NCBI RefSeq assembly: GCF_000515235.1
Contig: NZ_KI911558.1
Location: 1,409,217 to 1,473,216 of the forward strand
Length of the DNA: 64,000 nucleotides
Origin: Synechococcus sp. CC9616
GTDB taxonomy: Bacteria; Cyanobacteriota; Cyanobacteriia; PCC-6307; Cyanobiaceae
Direction: 5' to 3'
Below, piece after piece: positions 54,735 to 63,916 of this stretch. Every line of letters begins with the position of its first letter. The stretch's first letter is position 1. Both the position numbers and the translations under genes were made by a program. A model generated the notes under the pieces. That model did no database searches. It worked only from the letters and a program-made list of their open reading frames with translations, and had not been told where the DNA came from.

Positions 54735-55166
54735 ATGGCCGACACCAAGCCCTCTGCTGAGGACACCAACGCTGCAAAGGCTTCTTCCAAAGCAGCTGCC
54801 AAGACTGAATCAACAGCCGCTGGAGAATCAGCCGACGCTTACGCGATCGTTGAAGCATCCGGCACCCAGATGTGGCTTCAGCCCAACCGGTACTACGACC
54901 TCGACAGGATCCATGCCGAGGTTGATGACACGGTCACCCTGGAGAACGTGCTGCTGGTGAAGAACAGCAAGGGCACAACCCTCGGTCAGCCTTACGTCAA
55001 GGACGCCAGCGTCTCCCTGAAGGTGATGGCCCATCGTCGTGGCGCCAAGATCATCGTTTACAAAATGCGCCCCAAGAAGAAAACCAGGCGCAAGAATGGT
55101 CACCGGCAGGAACTCACCCGTGTGATGGTGGAGTCCATCACCGTGGGCGGTAAGTCGATCAGCTGA
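54735..55166 (+). CDS. rplU: 50S ribosomal protein L21
   Basis: 143 residues. The conserved L21 body runs from about residue 36 ('AYAIVEASGTQMWLQPNRYYDLDRI') to the end, with the basic 'KMRPKKKTRRKNGHRQ' stretch. The Ala/Lys/Glu-rich N-terminal extension (1-35) is longer than in enterobacterial L21. It is in an operon with rpmA. Confidence 0.95.
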   Translation: MADTKPSAEDTNAAKASSKAAAKTESTAAGESADAYAIVEASGTQMWLQPNRYYDLDRIHAEVDDTVTLENVLLVKNSKGTTLGQPYVKDASVSLKVMAHRRGAKIIVYKMRPKKKTRRKNGHRQELTRVMVESITVGGKSIS

Positions 55167-55211
55167 CGCTCCCAACATCTGTTTCTCCTTCCTCTCAATC
55201 CCTTCCTCCCC

Positions 55212-55478
55212 ATGGCACACAAGAAAGGCACAGGCTCCACACGCAACGGCCGCGATTCCAACTCCAAGCGCTTGGGAGTGAAGGCCTATGGCGGTGAAAC
55301 GGTCTCTGCCGGCTCAATTTTGATTCGTCAGCGCGGCACATCCGTGCTGCCTGGGGTCAACGTTGGCAAGGGCAAGGACGACACCCTGTTTGCCCTCACC
55401 GATGGCGTGGTGAAGTTTGAAAGCATTCGCCGCGGCCTGCGCAACCGCAAGCGCATCAACATCACTCAGGCTGTCTGA
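55212..55478 (+). CDS. rpmA: 50S ribosomal protein L27
   Basis: 88 residues. Starts [20 protein letters not shown], the typical L27 N-terminus that reaches the peptidyl-transferase centre, and ends with the basic '[14 protein letters not shown]'. It lies 45 bases after rplU. Confidence 0.97.
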   Translation: MAHKKGTGSTRNGRDSNSKRLGVKAYGGETVSAGSILIRQRGTSVLPGVNVGKGKDDTLFALTDGVVKFESIRRGLRNRKRINITQAV

Positions 55479-55487
55479 GCCAGCGCC

Positions 55488-55958
55488 TCAGATCCCTGGC
55501 AATGCCTTGTGTCCATGACGCCTTGCCCGCGTCAGCACAATCCACAAACCGATCAGATTGAGCCCCAGCACGATGGCGTCGCTGGGGCTTTGTTGTGTGA
55601 TCAGTTCGAAGACTTCATAGGGCAGGGGCAGCGCCATCAACACCACCAGCAACCAGTCACCCCAACGTCGCTCATTCCAGGCCGCCCAAGCTGCCAGATA
55701 CACCAGCAAGGCATAGGTGCCGGTGATTAAAGCAATCGCCCGCAAAGAATCCGGCCCAAGATTCAGTGCTCGCTGAGCAAGGTGGGCCAGCACCATGCGA
55801 TCACCATCCACCAGATCATCAGCAAGCAGTGCCAGTCGACCCATGTCCTGACTGCTGATCGCGGCCGCCACACTCACCAGCAGCAAAAGCGTGGCCACCA
55901 CCACCTTCTTGATCACGATCAAACGGATGAGAAGGCCCTGCAGTTTCATCTCATCCAA
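55488..55958 (-). CDS. DUF2127-family membrane protein
   Basis: 156 residues with four hydrophobic segments and the 'RRWGDWLLVVLMALPLPYEVFEL' region characteristic of the family. Function unknown. It overlaps the end of the upstream methyltransferase gene by 8 bases, so the two are probably co-expressed. Confidence 0.75.
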   Translation of the reverse strand: MDEMKLQGLLIRLIVIKKVVVATLLLLVSVAAAISSQDMGRLALLADDLVDGDRMVLAHLAQRALNLGPDSLRAIALITGTYALLVYLAAWAAWNERRWGDWLLVVLMALPLPYEVFELITQQSPSDAIVLGLNLIGLWIVLTRARRHGHKALPGI

Positions 55959-56706
55959 TCGGCTGGTACGTGCGGGTCGTGATCAACAGCGGATGGAAGA
56001 TCTCCAGGAATCGACTCTGCAGGGTTTGAAAGAACTGCTCCACAAGCCCTGGATCATCGAAATGGAAGGGGTACTGACCGAGATGCCCCTTGAAGAAATA
56101 CCAGTTCAGCAAGGCCACTGATCCCGTCTGCATGCGGCTGTGGAACTCCAGGAGTTGCGCAGAGGGGTCGGGCAGATGTTCCAGCACATCCAGACAAACC
56201 AACGTGTCGAAACGAACGGCCGCCGTCTCGGCAAGGTCGCGATGGGTAGAGAGTTTGTGGCTGATCCCCAGGGCATCCGCCCGTTGTTGCACAAAGGACC
56301 GGTTATGGGGATTGAGATCCACAAACCAGACATGGTCCACCTGCGGCAGCAACGCAGCTGACAGCGCATGGGTGCCGATCCCCCCGCCGAAATCAAGAAC
56401 CTGTCCCCGCGCGAACATGCCTTGCAGGCGAAGGGTATCGGCGATGTAGTCAGCACTGCTCAGGTGCCAGGCGGCCAGCTCGAGCAAATGCCCGGTCCCG
56501 ACGGTGTCCTCGTAAAAAGCCGTGGCGTCCTCGGCGCGGAAGGCACCGGGATGCAGATCCGCCAACTCCTCCGTGCTGCTGGGCAGCCGCTGATCGACAT
56601 CCTCGATCGACAAATTCAGATAGCTGCCGAGGTGCGCCTTGAGATTCAGGCCGTCATCAAGAAAGGCTGAAACATCCACCTCACGACTGCTGCACAGCTG
56701 CGGCAT
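55951..56706 (-). CDS. Class I SAM-dependent methyltransferase
   Basis: 251 residues. The SAM-binding motif 'VLDFGGGIGTHALSAA' (about 107-122), acidic loop 'VWFVDLNPHN', and 'FDTLVCLDVLEHLPDP' motif are clear. The N-terminal 90 residues form a helical cap. The substrate is unknown. Confidence 0.85.
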   Translation of the reverse strand: MPQLCSSREVDVSAFLDDGLNLKAHLGSYLNLSIEDVDQRLPSSTEELADLHPGAFRAEDATAFYEDTVGTGHLLELAAWHLSSADYIADTLRLQGMFARGQVLDFGGGIGTHALSAALLPQVDHVWFVDLNPHNRSFVQQRADALGISHKLSTHRDLAETAAVRFDTLVCLDVLEHLPDPSAQLLEFHSRMQTGSVALLNWYFFKGHLGQYPFHFDDPGLVEQFFQTLQSRFLEIFHPLLITTRTYQPIG

Positions 56707-56781
56707 GGCATCACGACAACCAGCGCGTCACTGTCGCATCCGGCCGGGTGCAACAGTCGACATGACGACTCATCAGCGGAC

Positions 56782-57657
56782 GTGAACGGTCCTTTCGGCT
56801 TTGTGGTGATCGACAAACCCGCTGGAATGACATCCCACGACTGCGTCAGCCGCCTGCGGCGCAGCTATGGGCTCAGACGCGTCGGCCATGGTGGGACCTT
56901 GGATCCATCGGTCACCGGTGTCCTGCCGATCGCCCTTGGGCAGGCAACCCGTTTGCTGCCCTACCTGCCAGGGGAGAAGACTTATCGCGGAGTGCTCCAG
57001 CTGGGCACCATCACCAGCAGCGACGACCTCGATGGAGAGATCCTGAGCAAGGCTCCTTGGCCCCGTATGAACGGCAGCGAACTCAATCACGCGCTGGACG
57101 GATTTCGCGGAGACATTGAGCAGAAGCCGCCTCAGGTGTCGGCGGTTCACGTGAATGGCGAACGAGCCCACAGAAGAGCCCGCCGTGGTGAGCAGATGGA
57201 CCTTGTGGCCAGACCGGTGACCATTCATGACCTCAACCTGCTCGATTGGGATCCAAGCAGCGGGCAACTCTCCATTGAGGTTCACTGCTCGGCTGGGACC
57301 TACATCCGGGCCCTGGCCCGGGACCTGGGGGAGGCCCTCGGTTGTGGTGGTTGCCTCCGCCATCTGCGCCGAACCCAGGCCCTCGGCTTTCACGACCATC
57401 AGGCGGTTCCGCTTCCGGAGAAGGACAGCGACCCGCCACCACCCCTTTCACCGGCAATGGCACTGACACATCTGCCGTGCCGCCAGCTCAGCGCAACCGA
57501 AGAAACAGACTGGCGCTGTGGCCGTCGGGTGTCGATCGCCGAAGGAAGCGAGAGCGTCCTACTGGTTCTCAATCACGACCGAAGCCTGGCAGGGATCGGC
57601 CTGCGGGACTCCGAGGACCTTCTGAGGCCGAAAGTGGTCTTCAATGCCATCGGATGA
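56782..57657 (+). CDS. truB: tRNA pseudouridine(55) synthase
   Basis: 291 residues. The N-terminal 'GFVVIDKPAGMTSHDCV' and catalytic 'VGHGGTLDPSVTGVLPI' (with the nucleophilic Asp) are intact, as is 'EQKPPQVSAVHVNGERAH'. It converts U55 in the T arm of tRNAs to pseudouridine. An uncharacterised ~540-base spacer follows. Confidence 0.95.
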   Translation: MNGPFGFVVIDKPAGMTSHDCVSRLRRSYGLRRVGHGGTLDPSVTGVLPIALGQATRLLPYLPGEKTYRGVLQLGTITSSDDLDGEILSKAPWPRMNGSELNHALDGFRGDIEQKPPQVSAVHVNGERAHRRARRGEQMDLVARPVTIHDLNLLDWDPSSGQLSIEVHCSAGTYIRALARDLGEALGCGGCLRHLRRTQALGFHDHQAVPLPEKDSDPPPPLSPAMALTHLPCRQLSATEETDWRCGRRVSIAEGSESVLLVLNHDRSLAGIGLRDSEDLLRPKVVFNAIG

Positions 57658-58202
57658 GCGCATCACGCTGATACTCCCCTAAAGCATGTAGGTCAGAGAG
57701 ACGAGCGCAGAAGCGGGGCGATCAATGAACAACCCATTTCACAACCATTGATCAACAACAGGCGATAAATCCAAGCAGGAGCGATTCAAACACCTTGAAA
57801 GGTCCGGCCTCAGACGCACAGCAAAAAGAAGATCATCAGCGAACAAGCCCATCGCTCAACAACATGAATTCCCAAAAATGAAATACTGCTGCGACTGAAT
57901 GCGCTGCCGACGACCGAGAAAATTCACCACAGGTGGCCTCAACCTCTGAAAAAACGTTGATTCAGCCAACATTGACGAACAAGAGATGATTATGAACCTG
58001 GCAGCCAAGAGACAGCCAGGGCAAATATGCCCACAAACAAACACCATCAATCAGCGATAACGGTGTGAAGATCACATCATCATCGCTGAAACATTTCCTG
58101 AAGAAACGGCGTCAAGGTATCAGATTTTTGATCCGATACCTTGACGGCCAAATTCGATTGATTCGGTAGCCTTCAATCTCATGTTGACTGTGACGCTCTT
58201 CG
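57658..58202. other. Long gene-free region upstream of yebC
   Basis: About 545 bases, purine-rich on the plus strand, with no convincing gene. It holds two dyads: GATCAATG at 57720-57727 with its complement at 57746-57753, and the strong hairpin at 58111-58145. It could encode a small RNA or a long regulatory leader. Confidence 0.5.
58111..58145. promoter_or_regulatory. Perfect 11-bp inverted repeat before yebC
   Basis: Arms GTCAAGGTATC and GATACCTTGAC are separated by 13 bases containing a T5 run. It ends 57 bases before the yebC start, so it may act as a terminator of an upstream transcript, an operator, or a leader hairpin. Confidence 0.5.
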
Positions 58203-58943
58203 ATGGCTGGCCACAGCAAATGGGCCCAGATCAAACGCACAAAAGCGGTGGTCGACGCCAAACGTGGTGCCGTGTTCACACGCCTGGCCCGTGAAATCAG
58301 CGTGGCGGCTCGCGCTGGGGCGGATCCAGCCGGCAATTTTCAATTAAAAACAGCGATCACCAGGGCCAAGGCCGCCGGGGTGCCAGCGTCGAATATCGAG
58401 CGCGCCATCGCCAAGGGATCCGGCCAGGGGGGCGAAGGCAGCCAGCTGGAAGAGGTGCGTTACGAGGGGTATGGCCCGGGTGGTGTGGCAATCCTGGTGG
58501 AGGCTCTCACCGACAATCGAAATCGCACCGCAGCGGACCTGCGACTGGCCTTCAGCAAAAACGGAGGCAATCTCGGTGAATCGGGGTGCGTCGCCTACCT
58601 GTTTGAACATCGCAGCGAGGTCCTGATCTGTACAGATGCCGCCCAAGAAGAGCAGCTGCTCGAAAGCCTTCTCGATCTGAACGCGGATGGCTACGAGCTG
58701 GTCGACGAGACGTCTGAAGCCATCGTCTTTGGGTCCTACACAGCCCTGGAGGCTCTCCAGGATGGCTTGCGGCAGCAGGGATGGACGATCAGCGAGTGGT
58801 CACACTGCTGGCATCCACTCAGCAACATCGACATCGAGGATCCGGATGTCTCCGAGCAATGCCTGAAGCTACTCGCGGTACTGGAAGGTCTTGATGACGT
58901 TCGCAGCGTCAACGCCAACCTCGGCGTCTTTCTCGAGCCATGA
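58203..58943 (+). CDS. yebC: YebC/PmpR-family translation or transcription factor
   Basis: 246 residues. Starts '[22 protein letters not shown]', the family hallmark, and follows the three-domain layout ('[22 protein letters not shown]'). YebC proteins were described as DNA-binding regulators and, more recently, as factors that ease ribosome stalling at proline stretches. Near-universal and well conserved. Confidence 0.93.
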   Translation: MAGHSKWAQIKRTKAVVDAKRGAVFTRLAREISVAARAGADPAGNFQLKTAITRAKAAGVPASNIERAIAKGSGQGGEGSQLEEVRYEGYGPGGVAILVEALTDNRNRTAADLRLAFSKNGGNLGESGCVAYLFEHRSEVLICTDAAQEEQLLESLLDLNADGYELVDETSEAIVFGSYTALEALQDGLRQQGWTISEWSHCWHPLSNIDIEDPDVSEQCLKLLAVLEGLDDVRSVNANLGVFLEP

Positions 58944-58965
58944 TGCCGGTACGTGGGTCCATATC

Positions 58966-59637
58966 ATGCGCAGTCTTCTTCTAGCCGTTGCGATTGGCGC
59001 GTCCGCAGCATTGGCAGGCTGTCAGAGCTCGTCGAACGATCTCTCCTCGAACTCCGCGACACAGACGGACGGAGAGCCAATGCTTCGCATCACGCTGGAC
59101 GTCGAGGAACCGGTGAAGAGCATGGGAGTGCTGCAGACACCCTCAAGCAATCACGCCTTCAATGTTGGTTACGGCAAATACGGCATCGCCTGCGAAGGGA
59201 GCACGTTCACCGAAGGCGTCACTCCAATTGGGCGTTTTCGCGTCAATGCAATCCTCACGGACGACAACTTCGCCATGGATCCGGAGCTGATCGAGCAATC
59301 CGGAAAAAGCGAGGAGTTTTTGAAAACGACTCTGTTCAGCAACATGAGCAGCATCGACTTCAAAGGGGATGGTGAAACCGGTGAATACGGCAGCGGCTAC
59401 ATCAGCCTGGCGCCGGTTCCCGAGACGCCTCAGCCGTTCGAATTCAACGAGTACGCCGGCACGTTTCGCTGGTACAGCTTTGCCATTCACGGAACCAACA
59501 ACGACATACGCGTGGGCCGGAAAGTGACCGGGGGATGTCTCAACGTGAAAGCGTCAGACCTGGAGGTCCTGCTGGACAGCGTTGAACTTGGCGATTTGGT
59601 CGAGATTACAGCCAATGGTCCCTGCCAGCCCGGCTGA
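58966..59637 (+). CDS. L,D-transpeptidase (YkuD)-like lipoprotein
   Basis: 223 residues from the ATG reading MRSLLLAVAIGAS. A lipobox (ALAGC, Cys at about residue 19) predicts a lipid anchor. The catalytic region reads 'FAIHGTNNDIRVGRKVTGGCLNV': the H-G and the catalytic Cys are present, but the usual S-x-G-C-x-R is changed to T-G-G-C-L-N. It may cross-link peptidoglycan or attach proteins to it. Activity is uncertain because of the changed motif. Confidence 0.75.
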   Translation: MRSLLLAVAIGASAALAGCQSSSNDLSSNSATQTDGEPMLRITLDVEEPVKSMGVLQTPSSNHAFNVGYGKYGIACEGSTFTEGVTPIGRFRVNAILTDDNFAMDPELIEQSGKSEEFLKTTLFSNMSSIDFKGDGETGEYGSGYISLAPVPETPQPFEFNEYAGTFRWYSFAIHGTNNDIRVGRKVTGGCLNVKASDLEVLLDSVELGDLVEITANGPCQPG

Positions 59638-59652
59638 ACAGCATTGGAGATT

Positions 59653-59820
59653 TCAGCAGAATTCCTGCCAGACCGCTCGTAGGTCGTCGGGTTCCAAGGT
59701 GAGGAAGTGAATCTTGGCCTCGTTCAACGCCGCCTTGAGTCGGTATTCCTGCCGGCAGGGAAGAAGCTCCTCCACGCGATCGAGAAGTTGCATGTACATC
59801 GCCAGTGTTGAGACATTCAC
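59653..59820 (-). CDS. Small helical protein, unknown
   Basis: A GTG-started frame of 55 residues (VNVSTLAMYMQLLDRVEELL..., ending AVWQEFC). It has an amphipathic helical pattern and coding-like codon use. It follows the small gene after nagB on the same strand, with a 67-base gap. Family not recognised. Confidence 0.5.
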   Translation of the reverse strand: MNVSTLAMYMQLLDRVEELLPCRQEYRLKAALNEAKIHFLTLEPDDLRAVWQEFC

Positions 59821-59887
59821 GGCAGTCGTCGGCTGATTCCTGCAATGTGACGCTGAAGAACCAACGACACATCACCCGAATAGGGAT

Positions 59888-60130
59888 TCATGATTCCTCC
59901 TGATCGGGCCGGCGGATCATCTTTGCCAGCATTTCCAGACGGGCGTTCTCGGATTCGGAGGCCCGACTGGCCATCCAATTGCTGGCCGCCTTCTGCTGGG
60001 CAATCTGTTGAACCAGAAAAAGAGCGGTCTGACGAAGTTCGTCGATGTCCTGACAGTCGCGGATAAAACGACTCAGACGTTCCGTCTCGAAGCTCTGTTC
60101 GAGGCCTCGTTCGAGGGGATCGATACTCAG
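59888..60130 (-). CDS. Small helical protein downstream of nagB, no standard start codon
   Basis: The open frame right after the nagB stop reads ...LLSIDPLERGLEQSFETERL... and continues for about 80 residues to '...MIRRPDQEES'. It is clearly protein-like, but no ATG, GTG or TTG lies between the nagB stop and the conserved-looking part. The coordinates start at a CTG reading L-S-I-D-P. It may use a rare start, be coupled to nagB, or have lost its start. Family not recognised. Confidence 0.5.
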   Translation of the reverse strand: MSIDPLERGLEQSFETERLSRFIRDCQDIDELRQTALFLVQQIAQQKAASNWMASRASESENARLEMLAKMIRRPDQEES

Positions 60131-60154
60131 GAGTCGAAAGCGATTGCAGCGACG

Positions 60155-60931
60155 TTAAGGATGCTGAAGTGCCTCTGCGTCCGCCCACAGACAGACCTGG
60201 CGATGGCTTCCCAGCCAACTTGCTGGCAGGCGGTCGTCCGGGTGCTCCAACGCCAGCAGCGCATGAAGAACAGGCGCCTTCGAAGCACCGGTTACTACGA
60301 GGTGAATGTCCTCCGCCATCAGGATTTCATCAAGCCCGAGGGTGATCGCGCGCATTGGAACTGTGGCTGAATCGCCCCCGAACATTCCGGCGTTCTGCTC
60401 CCGCGTGGAACCTGAGAGTGTCACGACGCGACAACGGGTTCGGGGACCGCAGGGGGGCTCGTTGAAGCCGACATGGCCATTGCTCCCCAAGCCCAGCAAT
60501 TGCAGACCAATCCCGCCGGCAGCCTGCAGGGCCATGCGGTAATCCTCTGCTGCCGTCTCCCCATCCTCTGCTGTGCCATCGGGCAAACGCAGCGATGGTG
60601 CTGGAAGCTGTAACGGCCCGCCCAGATGCGTCTCCATGAAGCGCCGATAACTGCGTGAATCAGCTGCCGGGAGCCCCTGGTATTCATCCAGATTGAAACT
60701 GCTCCAGCCTGCTCGCAGGGTAGCCAGATCGGTTGGATCCCAGGCGGACAGCCGCTGCACCAGGGCTGCATAAAGCGGTTCCATCGTCCGGCCGGTGGCC
60801 AGTCCCAATGGCTTGCAACGCCCAGGCGACGCCAACCGCTGGCGGAGCTTGCTCTCCAGATGGGACGACAGGGCCTCGATCAATGCAGCTTTCGTCGGCC
60901 GCTGCTCCAGCCGGTGGGGGAAACCCTGCAC
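60155..60931 (-). CDS. nagB: Glucosamine-6-phosphate deaminase / 6-phosphogluconolactonase family
   Basis: About 258 residues from a GTG at 60931; the frame is open to 61090 but overlaps the upstream gene. Motifs 'PLGLATGRTMEPLYAAL', 'SSFNLDEYQGLP' and 'LGLGSNGHVGFNEPP' match NagB rather than plain 6-phosphogluconolactonase. It would convert glucosamine-6-phosphate to fructose-6-phosphate. Its position after a SpoIID-domain gene hints at cell-wall amino-sugar recycling (inference). Confidence 0.85.
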   Translation of the reverse strand: MQGFPHRLEQRPTKAALIEALSSHLESKLRQRLASPGRCKPLGLATGRTMEPLYAALVQRLSAWDPTDLATLRAGWSSFNLDEYQGLPAADSRSYRRFMETHLGGPLQLPAPSLRLPDGTAEDGETAAEDYRMALQAAGGIGLQLLGLGSNGHVGFNEPPCGPRTRCRVVTLSGSTREQNAGMFGGDSATVPMRAITLGLDEILMAEDIHLVVTGASKAPVLHALLALEHPDDRLPASWLGSHRQVCLWADAEALQHP

Positions 60932-60944
60932 GTGCCCTGGCGGC

Positions 60945-62327
60945 TCAACCTCTCCAGAGTGGCGCGATAGGAGGCTGCTGCGCCATAGATGGGTCGTGAG
61001 ACGTCCTGAACGGAACAACTTCAGCACCCCGGTAGTAGTGCTGAAGAATCGAGCGGAAATCGGCTCCCTGCTCCGCCAGACCGTGGGCACCCCACTGACT
61101 CATGCCAACGCCATGGCCATAGCCCTGGCCGCGTACGAGCAGCTGATAGCCAGCCGTAGATCCGCGCTGGATCCTCATCGGCAGCAACGATGGTGCAGCC
61201 GATCGCAGCACCGGGGTGGTGGCAGCCCCCTTTAATGAGCCCTTCAAAGCCACCGACGTGGTGATCCGATCAATCCGGGAGCCAGCAGATGCTGACGCCG
61301 TTGCCGGTGGAGCAATCGCTGGAAGAGGCTGCAAACCAGGCAGCTCCTGATCGCTCACCATCTCAAAGTTCACCAGGGTGCTCTTGAGACCGAGCCGACG
61401 TCTCAGTTCCGGGCCTGTCAACAAAAGAACGCCACGGGGGCCAAGGATGCGCGCCTGACGAACCCGACCGCTGCCGCTGCGACTCAGCACCTCAACTGAA
61501 TCAAGACCACCGGTTTCAGGGAGGCGTCGGCGAAGGCTGACGGCATCGAAACGCTCCTGCCAGCGATGCACAGGACTGTGCTGGTCGTGATCGGGAACAC
61601 TGACCAAATACGGCAGCTGTTGGCGCCACACCATGGCGCTCGACTCCGTGACACCACCGGCGCTGCTGTGAAACACCGCATCGATCAGCCGTCCTCGATG
61701 CACCAACACAAGGGACCGTGTGCTCCGCACCGCTTCCCGGGTGCTGTCGGTTTCGGACTCCACGCCGCGATACACCTGACTGGCCACCGTGGCCTTCACA
61801 TCCCAGCCCTTGCCACTGCCGCGCTGCCGGAGGGCGTAGGTCCGCGCCGCAACAGCCTGGGCCTGCAGAGCTGCCAGCGGCCACTGATGCGGCATCTCGC
61901 TGCCGACGACACTGGCGAGATAGGTCTCAACCCCCAGCTGATTCACAACCTGCAGCTGGCCGGCGTGCGCCTGAATCAGCAGGGTTCCCCGATAGCGGCG
62001 CTGACCAAGCCAGATGCCACGAGGGTCATCGTTCTCCACACGCACCACAGCACCTGGGGCGAGCCGGCGGTGATCCAGCTCCAGACGTTGCAAGCGCTGC
62101 TCGGCGCCGCTGAGACCACGCACCCGCATCGGCTCGCCACCATCCGCACGCAGCATCAGCCGGGGGGCCTGCTTGAGCAAGACCCGCATTTGCGGTTCTC
62201 TCAAGGCGGTGACGGCCACCCCCGGCAGCATCACCACGGCAGCGAAACCCGCAACAGCAGCGGCACCGAATAAAGGAGCGGAACGCACAGCGATGAACTC
62301 GACGCACCAGTGTGACGTGATCGCCAC
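60945..62327 (-). CDS. SpoIID/LytB-domain protein
   Basis: 460 residues. A signal-anchor (about 15-40) is followed by an SH3-like region and the SpoIID domain: 'LGVETYLASVVGSEMPHQWPLAALQAQAVAARTYAL' with the catalytic Glu, then 'HSSAGGVTES' and the C-terminal 'GQGYGHGVGMSQWGAHGLAEQG'. SpoIID trims denuded glycan strands during spore engulfment. In non-sporulating cyanobacteria it is likely a general wall-remodelling lytic enzyme or amidase enhancer. Divergent from rnz. Confidence 0.9.
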   Translation of the reverse strand: MAITSHWCVEFIAVRSAPLFGAAAVAGFAAVVMLPGVAVTALREPQMRVLLKQAPRLMLRADGGEPMRVRGLSGAEQRLQRLELDHRRLAPGAVVRVENDDPRGIWLGQRRYRGTLLIQAHAGQLQVVNQLGVETYLASVVGSEMPHQWPLAALQAQAVAARTYALRQRGSGKGWDVKATVASQVYRGVESETDSTREAVRSTRSLVLVHRGRLIDAVFHSSAGGVTESSAMVWRQQLPYLVSVPDHDQHSPVHRWQERFDAVSLRRRLPETGGLDSVEVLSRSGSGRVRQARILGPRGVLLLTGPELRRRLGLKSTLVNFEMVSDQELPGLQPLPAIAPPATASASAGSRIDRITTSVALKGSLKGAATTPVLRSAAPSLLPMRIQRGSTAGYQLLVRGQGYGHGVGMSQWGAHGLAEQGADFRSILQHYYRGAEVVPFRTSHDPSMAQQPPIAPLWRG

Positions 62328-62369
62328 GGGTCAGCCAGGTGGCAGCATGAACACTGAGGGTCAGCGGCC

Positions 62370-63329
62370 GTGCAGGTCACTTTTCTCGGCACCAGCTCCG
62401 GCGTCCCCACTCGGGCCCGCAACGTTTCTGCGGTAGCGCTGCGTCTTCCGCAGCGGGCCGAGATGTGGCTGTTCGACTGCGGCGAAGGCACCCAGCACCA
62501 GTTCCTACGCAGTGATCTGCGGCTCTCCCAGTTGCGCCGGATCTTCATCACCCACATGCACGGCGACCATGTGTTCGGCCTCCCGGGCCTCTTGGCCAGC
62601 CTGGGACTCTCGGGCAACAGCAATGAGGGGATCGACCTCTACGGACCAGATCCCCTCGAAGGCTTTCTCCATGGGGCACTGCGCAACAGCTCCACCCGGA
62701 TCGGCTACCCCCTGCAGGTTCATCGCAGCCGACCAGCCGCTGAGACAGGAACCCTGCTGTATGAGGACGATGAACTGCTGGTGCGCTGCACCCCACTCAC
62801 TCATCGCGTCCCGGCCTATGCCTACCGGGTGGAACAGAAACCCCTGGCCGGACGCTTCGACGTGGCCAAAGCCAAGGACCTTGGCATTCCCCCCGGACCG
62901 ATTTACGCCCAGCTGAAACGCGGCGAATCAGTCGAGCTGGACGACGGCCGCGTGATCGATGGTCGCGATCTGTGCGGGCCGGATCGCGACGGCGTGAGCA
63001 TCGTGTATTGCACCGACACGGTGTTCAGCGAAGCGGCGGTCAATCTGGCGCGGGGGGCGGATCTGCTGATCCATGAATCCACCTTTGCCCACGAGGAAGC
63101 GGAGATGGCCTTTCAGAAGCAGCACTCGACAAGCACGATGGCGGCTCAGACCGCCGCAGAGGCCGGCGTCGGTCTCCTGGCACTCACCCACCTCAGTCCC
63201 CGCTATGCCCCAGGCAATTCGGTGACCGCTGACGACCTGCTGGCGGAAGCTCAGGCGATCTTTCCCAACACGGTTTTGGCCCGGGACTTCATGCAACTGG
63301 ACGTGACGGCCCGCTGCAACAGTTCGTGA
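62370..63329 (+). CDS. rnz: Ribonuclease Z
   Basis: 319 residues starting at GTG. It begins '[21 protein letters not shown]' and has the zinc motif 'THMHGDH', the exosite-side '[14 protein letters not shown]', and 'YCTDTVFSE' and 'THLSPRY' ligands. It cleaves the 3' trailer from tRNA precursors; this matters because the tRNA gene in this window encodes no CCA. Confidence 0.95.
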   Translation: MQVTFLGTSSGVPTRARNVSAVALRLPQRAEMWLFDCGEGTQHQFLRSDLRLSQLRRIFITHMHGDHVFGLPGLLASLGLSGNSNEGIDLYGPDPLEGFLHGALRNSSTRIGYPLQVHRSRPAAETGTLLYEDDELLVRCTPLTHRVPAYAYRVEQKPLAGRFDVAKAKDLGIPPGPIYAQLKRGESVELDDGRVIDGRDLCGPDRDGVSIVYCTDTVFSEAAVNLARGADLLIHESTFAHEEAEMAFQKQHSTSTMAAQTAAEAGVGLLALTHLSPRYAPGNSVTADDLLAEAQAIFPNTVLARDFMQLDVTARCNSS

Positions 63330-63403
63330 TCCCGACGCGGAGGGTCACTCCCCCGTGATACAAGAGCTTGGTGCTGTGCACCCGTCAGATCCCGGCATCC
63401 TTT

Positions 63404-63916
63404 ATGGACTCTTTCCTTTCCCTTCTGCGACGGTCCCTGATGGGGCTGCTGATCCTGGTGCCGGTAACCATCGGCCTGGCGTTCACCAGTCCTGCCGAAG
63501 CCGCCCGATGGGATGCGGAGACCCTCACGGTCCCCAACAATCCAGACGGTGTCCAGGTCACCTTTTCAGAGCAAGAAATCAATACCGGTCGCAAGGTCTT
63601 CAACACCAGCTGCGGAACGTGTCACGCCGGGGGCATCACCAAAACGAACCAGAACGTCGGCCTCGATCCTGAAACCCTCGCTCTGGCGACACCGCCGAGG
63701 GACAACGTCGACGCGCTGGTGGATTACATGAAGGATCCAACCTCCTACGACGGCGAATACAGCATCTCGGAGCTGCACCCCAGCATCCGCAGCGCTGAGC
63801 TGTATCCCGCCATGCGCGATCTCACCGATGAAGACCTGCGCTTGATGGCTGGCTACATCCTTGTAGCTCCAAGAGTCCAGGGCACCGCCTGGGGCGGCGG
63901 CAAGATCTACTTCTGA
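63404..63916 (+). CDS. psbV: Photosystem II cytochrome c-550
   Basis: 170 residues from the ATG reading MDSFLSLLRRSLMG. A signal peptide is cleaved near 'PAEAA' (about residue 33). The heme-binding C-G-T-C-H and the second axial His in 'ISELHPSIRS' are present, and the protein ends 'GGGKIYF'. It is an extrinsic lumenal subunit stabilising the oxygen-evolving manganese cluster. The remaining 84 bases of the window hold no identifiable gene. Confidence 0.95.
   Translation: MDSFLSLLRRSLMGLLILVPVTIGLAFTSPAEAARWDAETLTVPNNPDGVQVTFSEQEINTGRKVFNTSCGTCHAGGITKTNQNVGLDPETLALATPPRDNVDALVDYMKDPTSYDGEYSISELHPSIRSAELYPAMRDLTDEDLRLMAGYILVAPRVQGTAWGGGKIYF

Noticed and set aside
57856-58050. 64-codon minus-strand frame in the truB-yebC spacer
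   Set aside because: No motif or signal that looks real; the spacer reads better as non-coding.
61566-62273. 235-codon frame opposite the SpoIID gene
   Set aside because: His/Gln/Thr-rich shadow frame with no domain.
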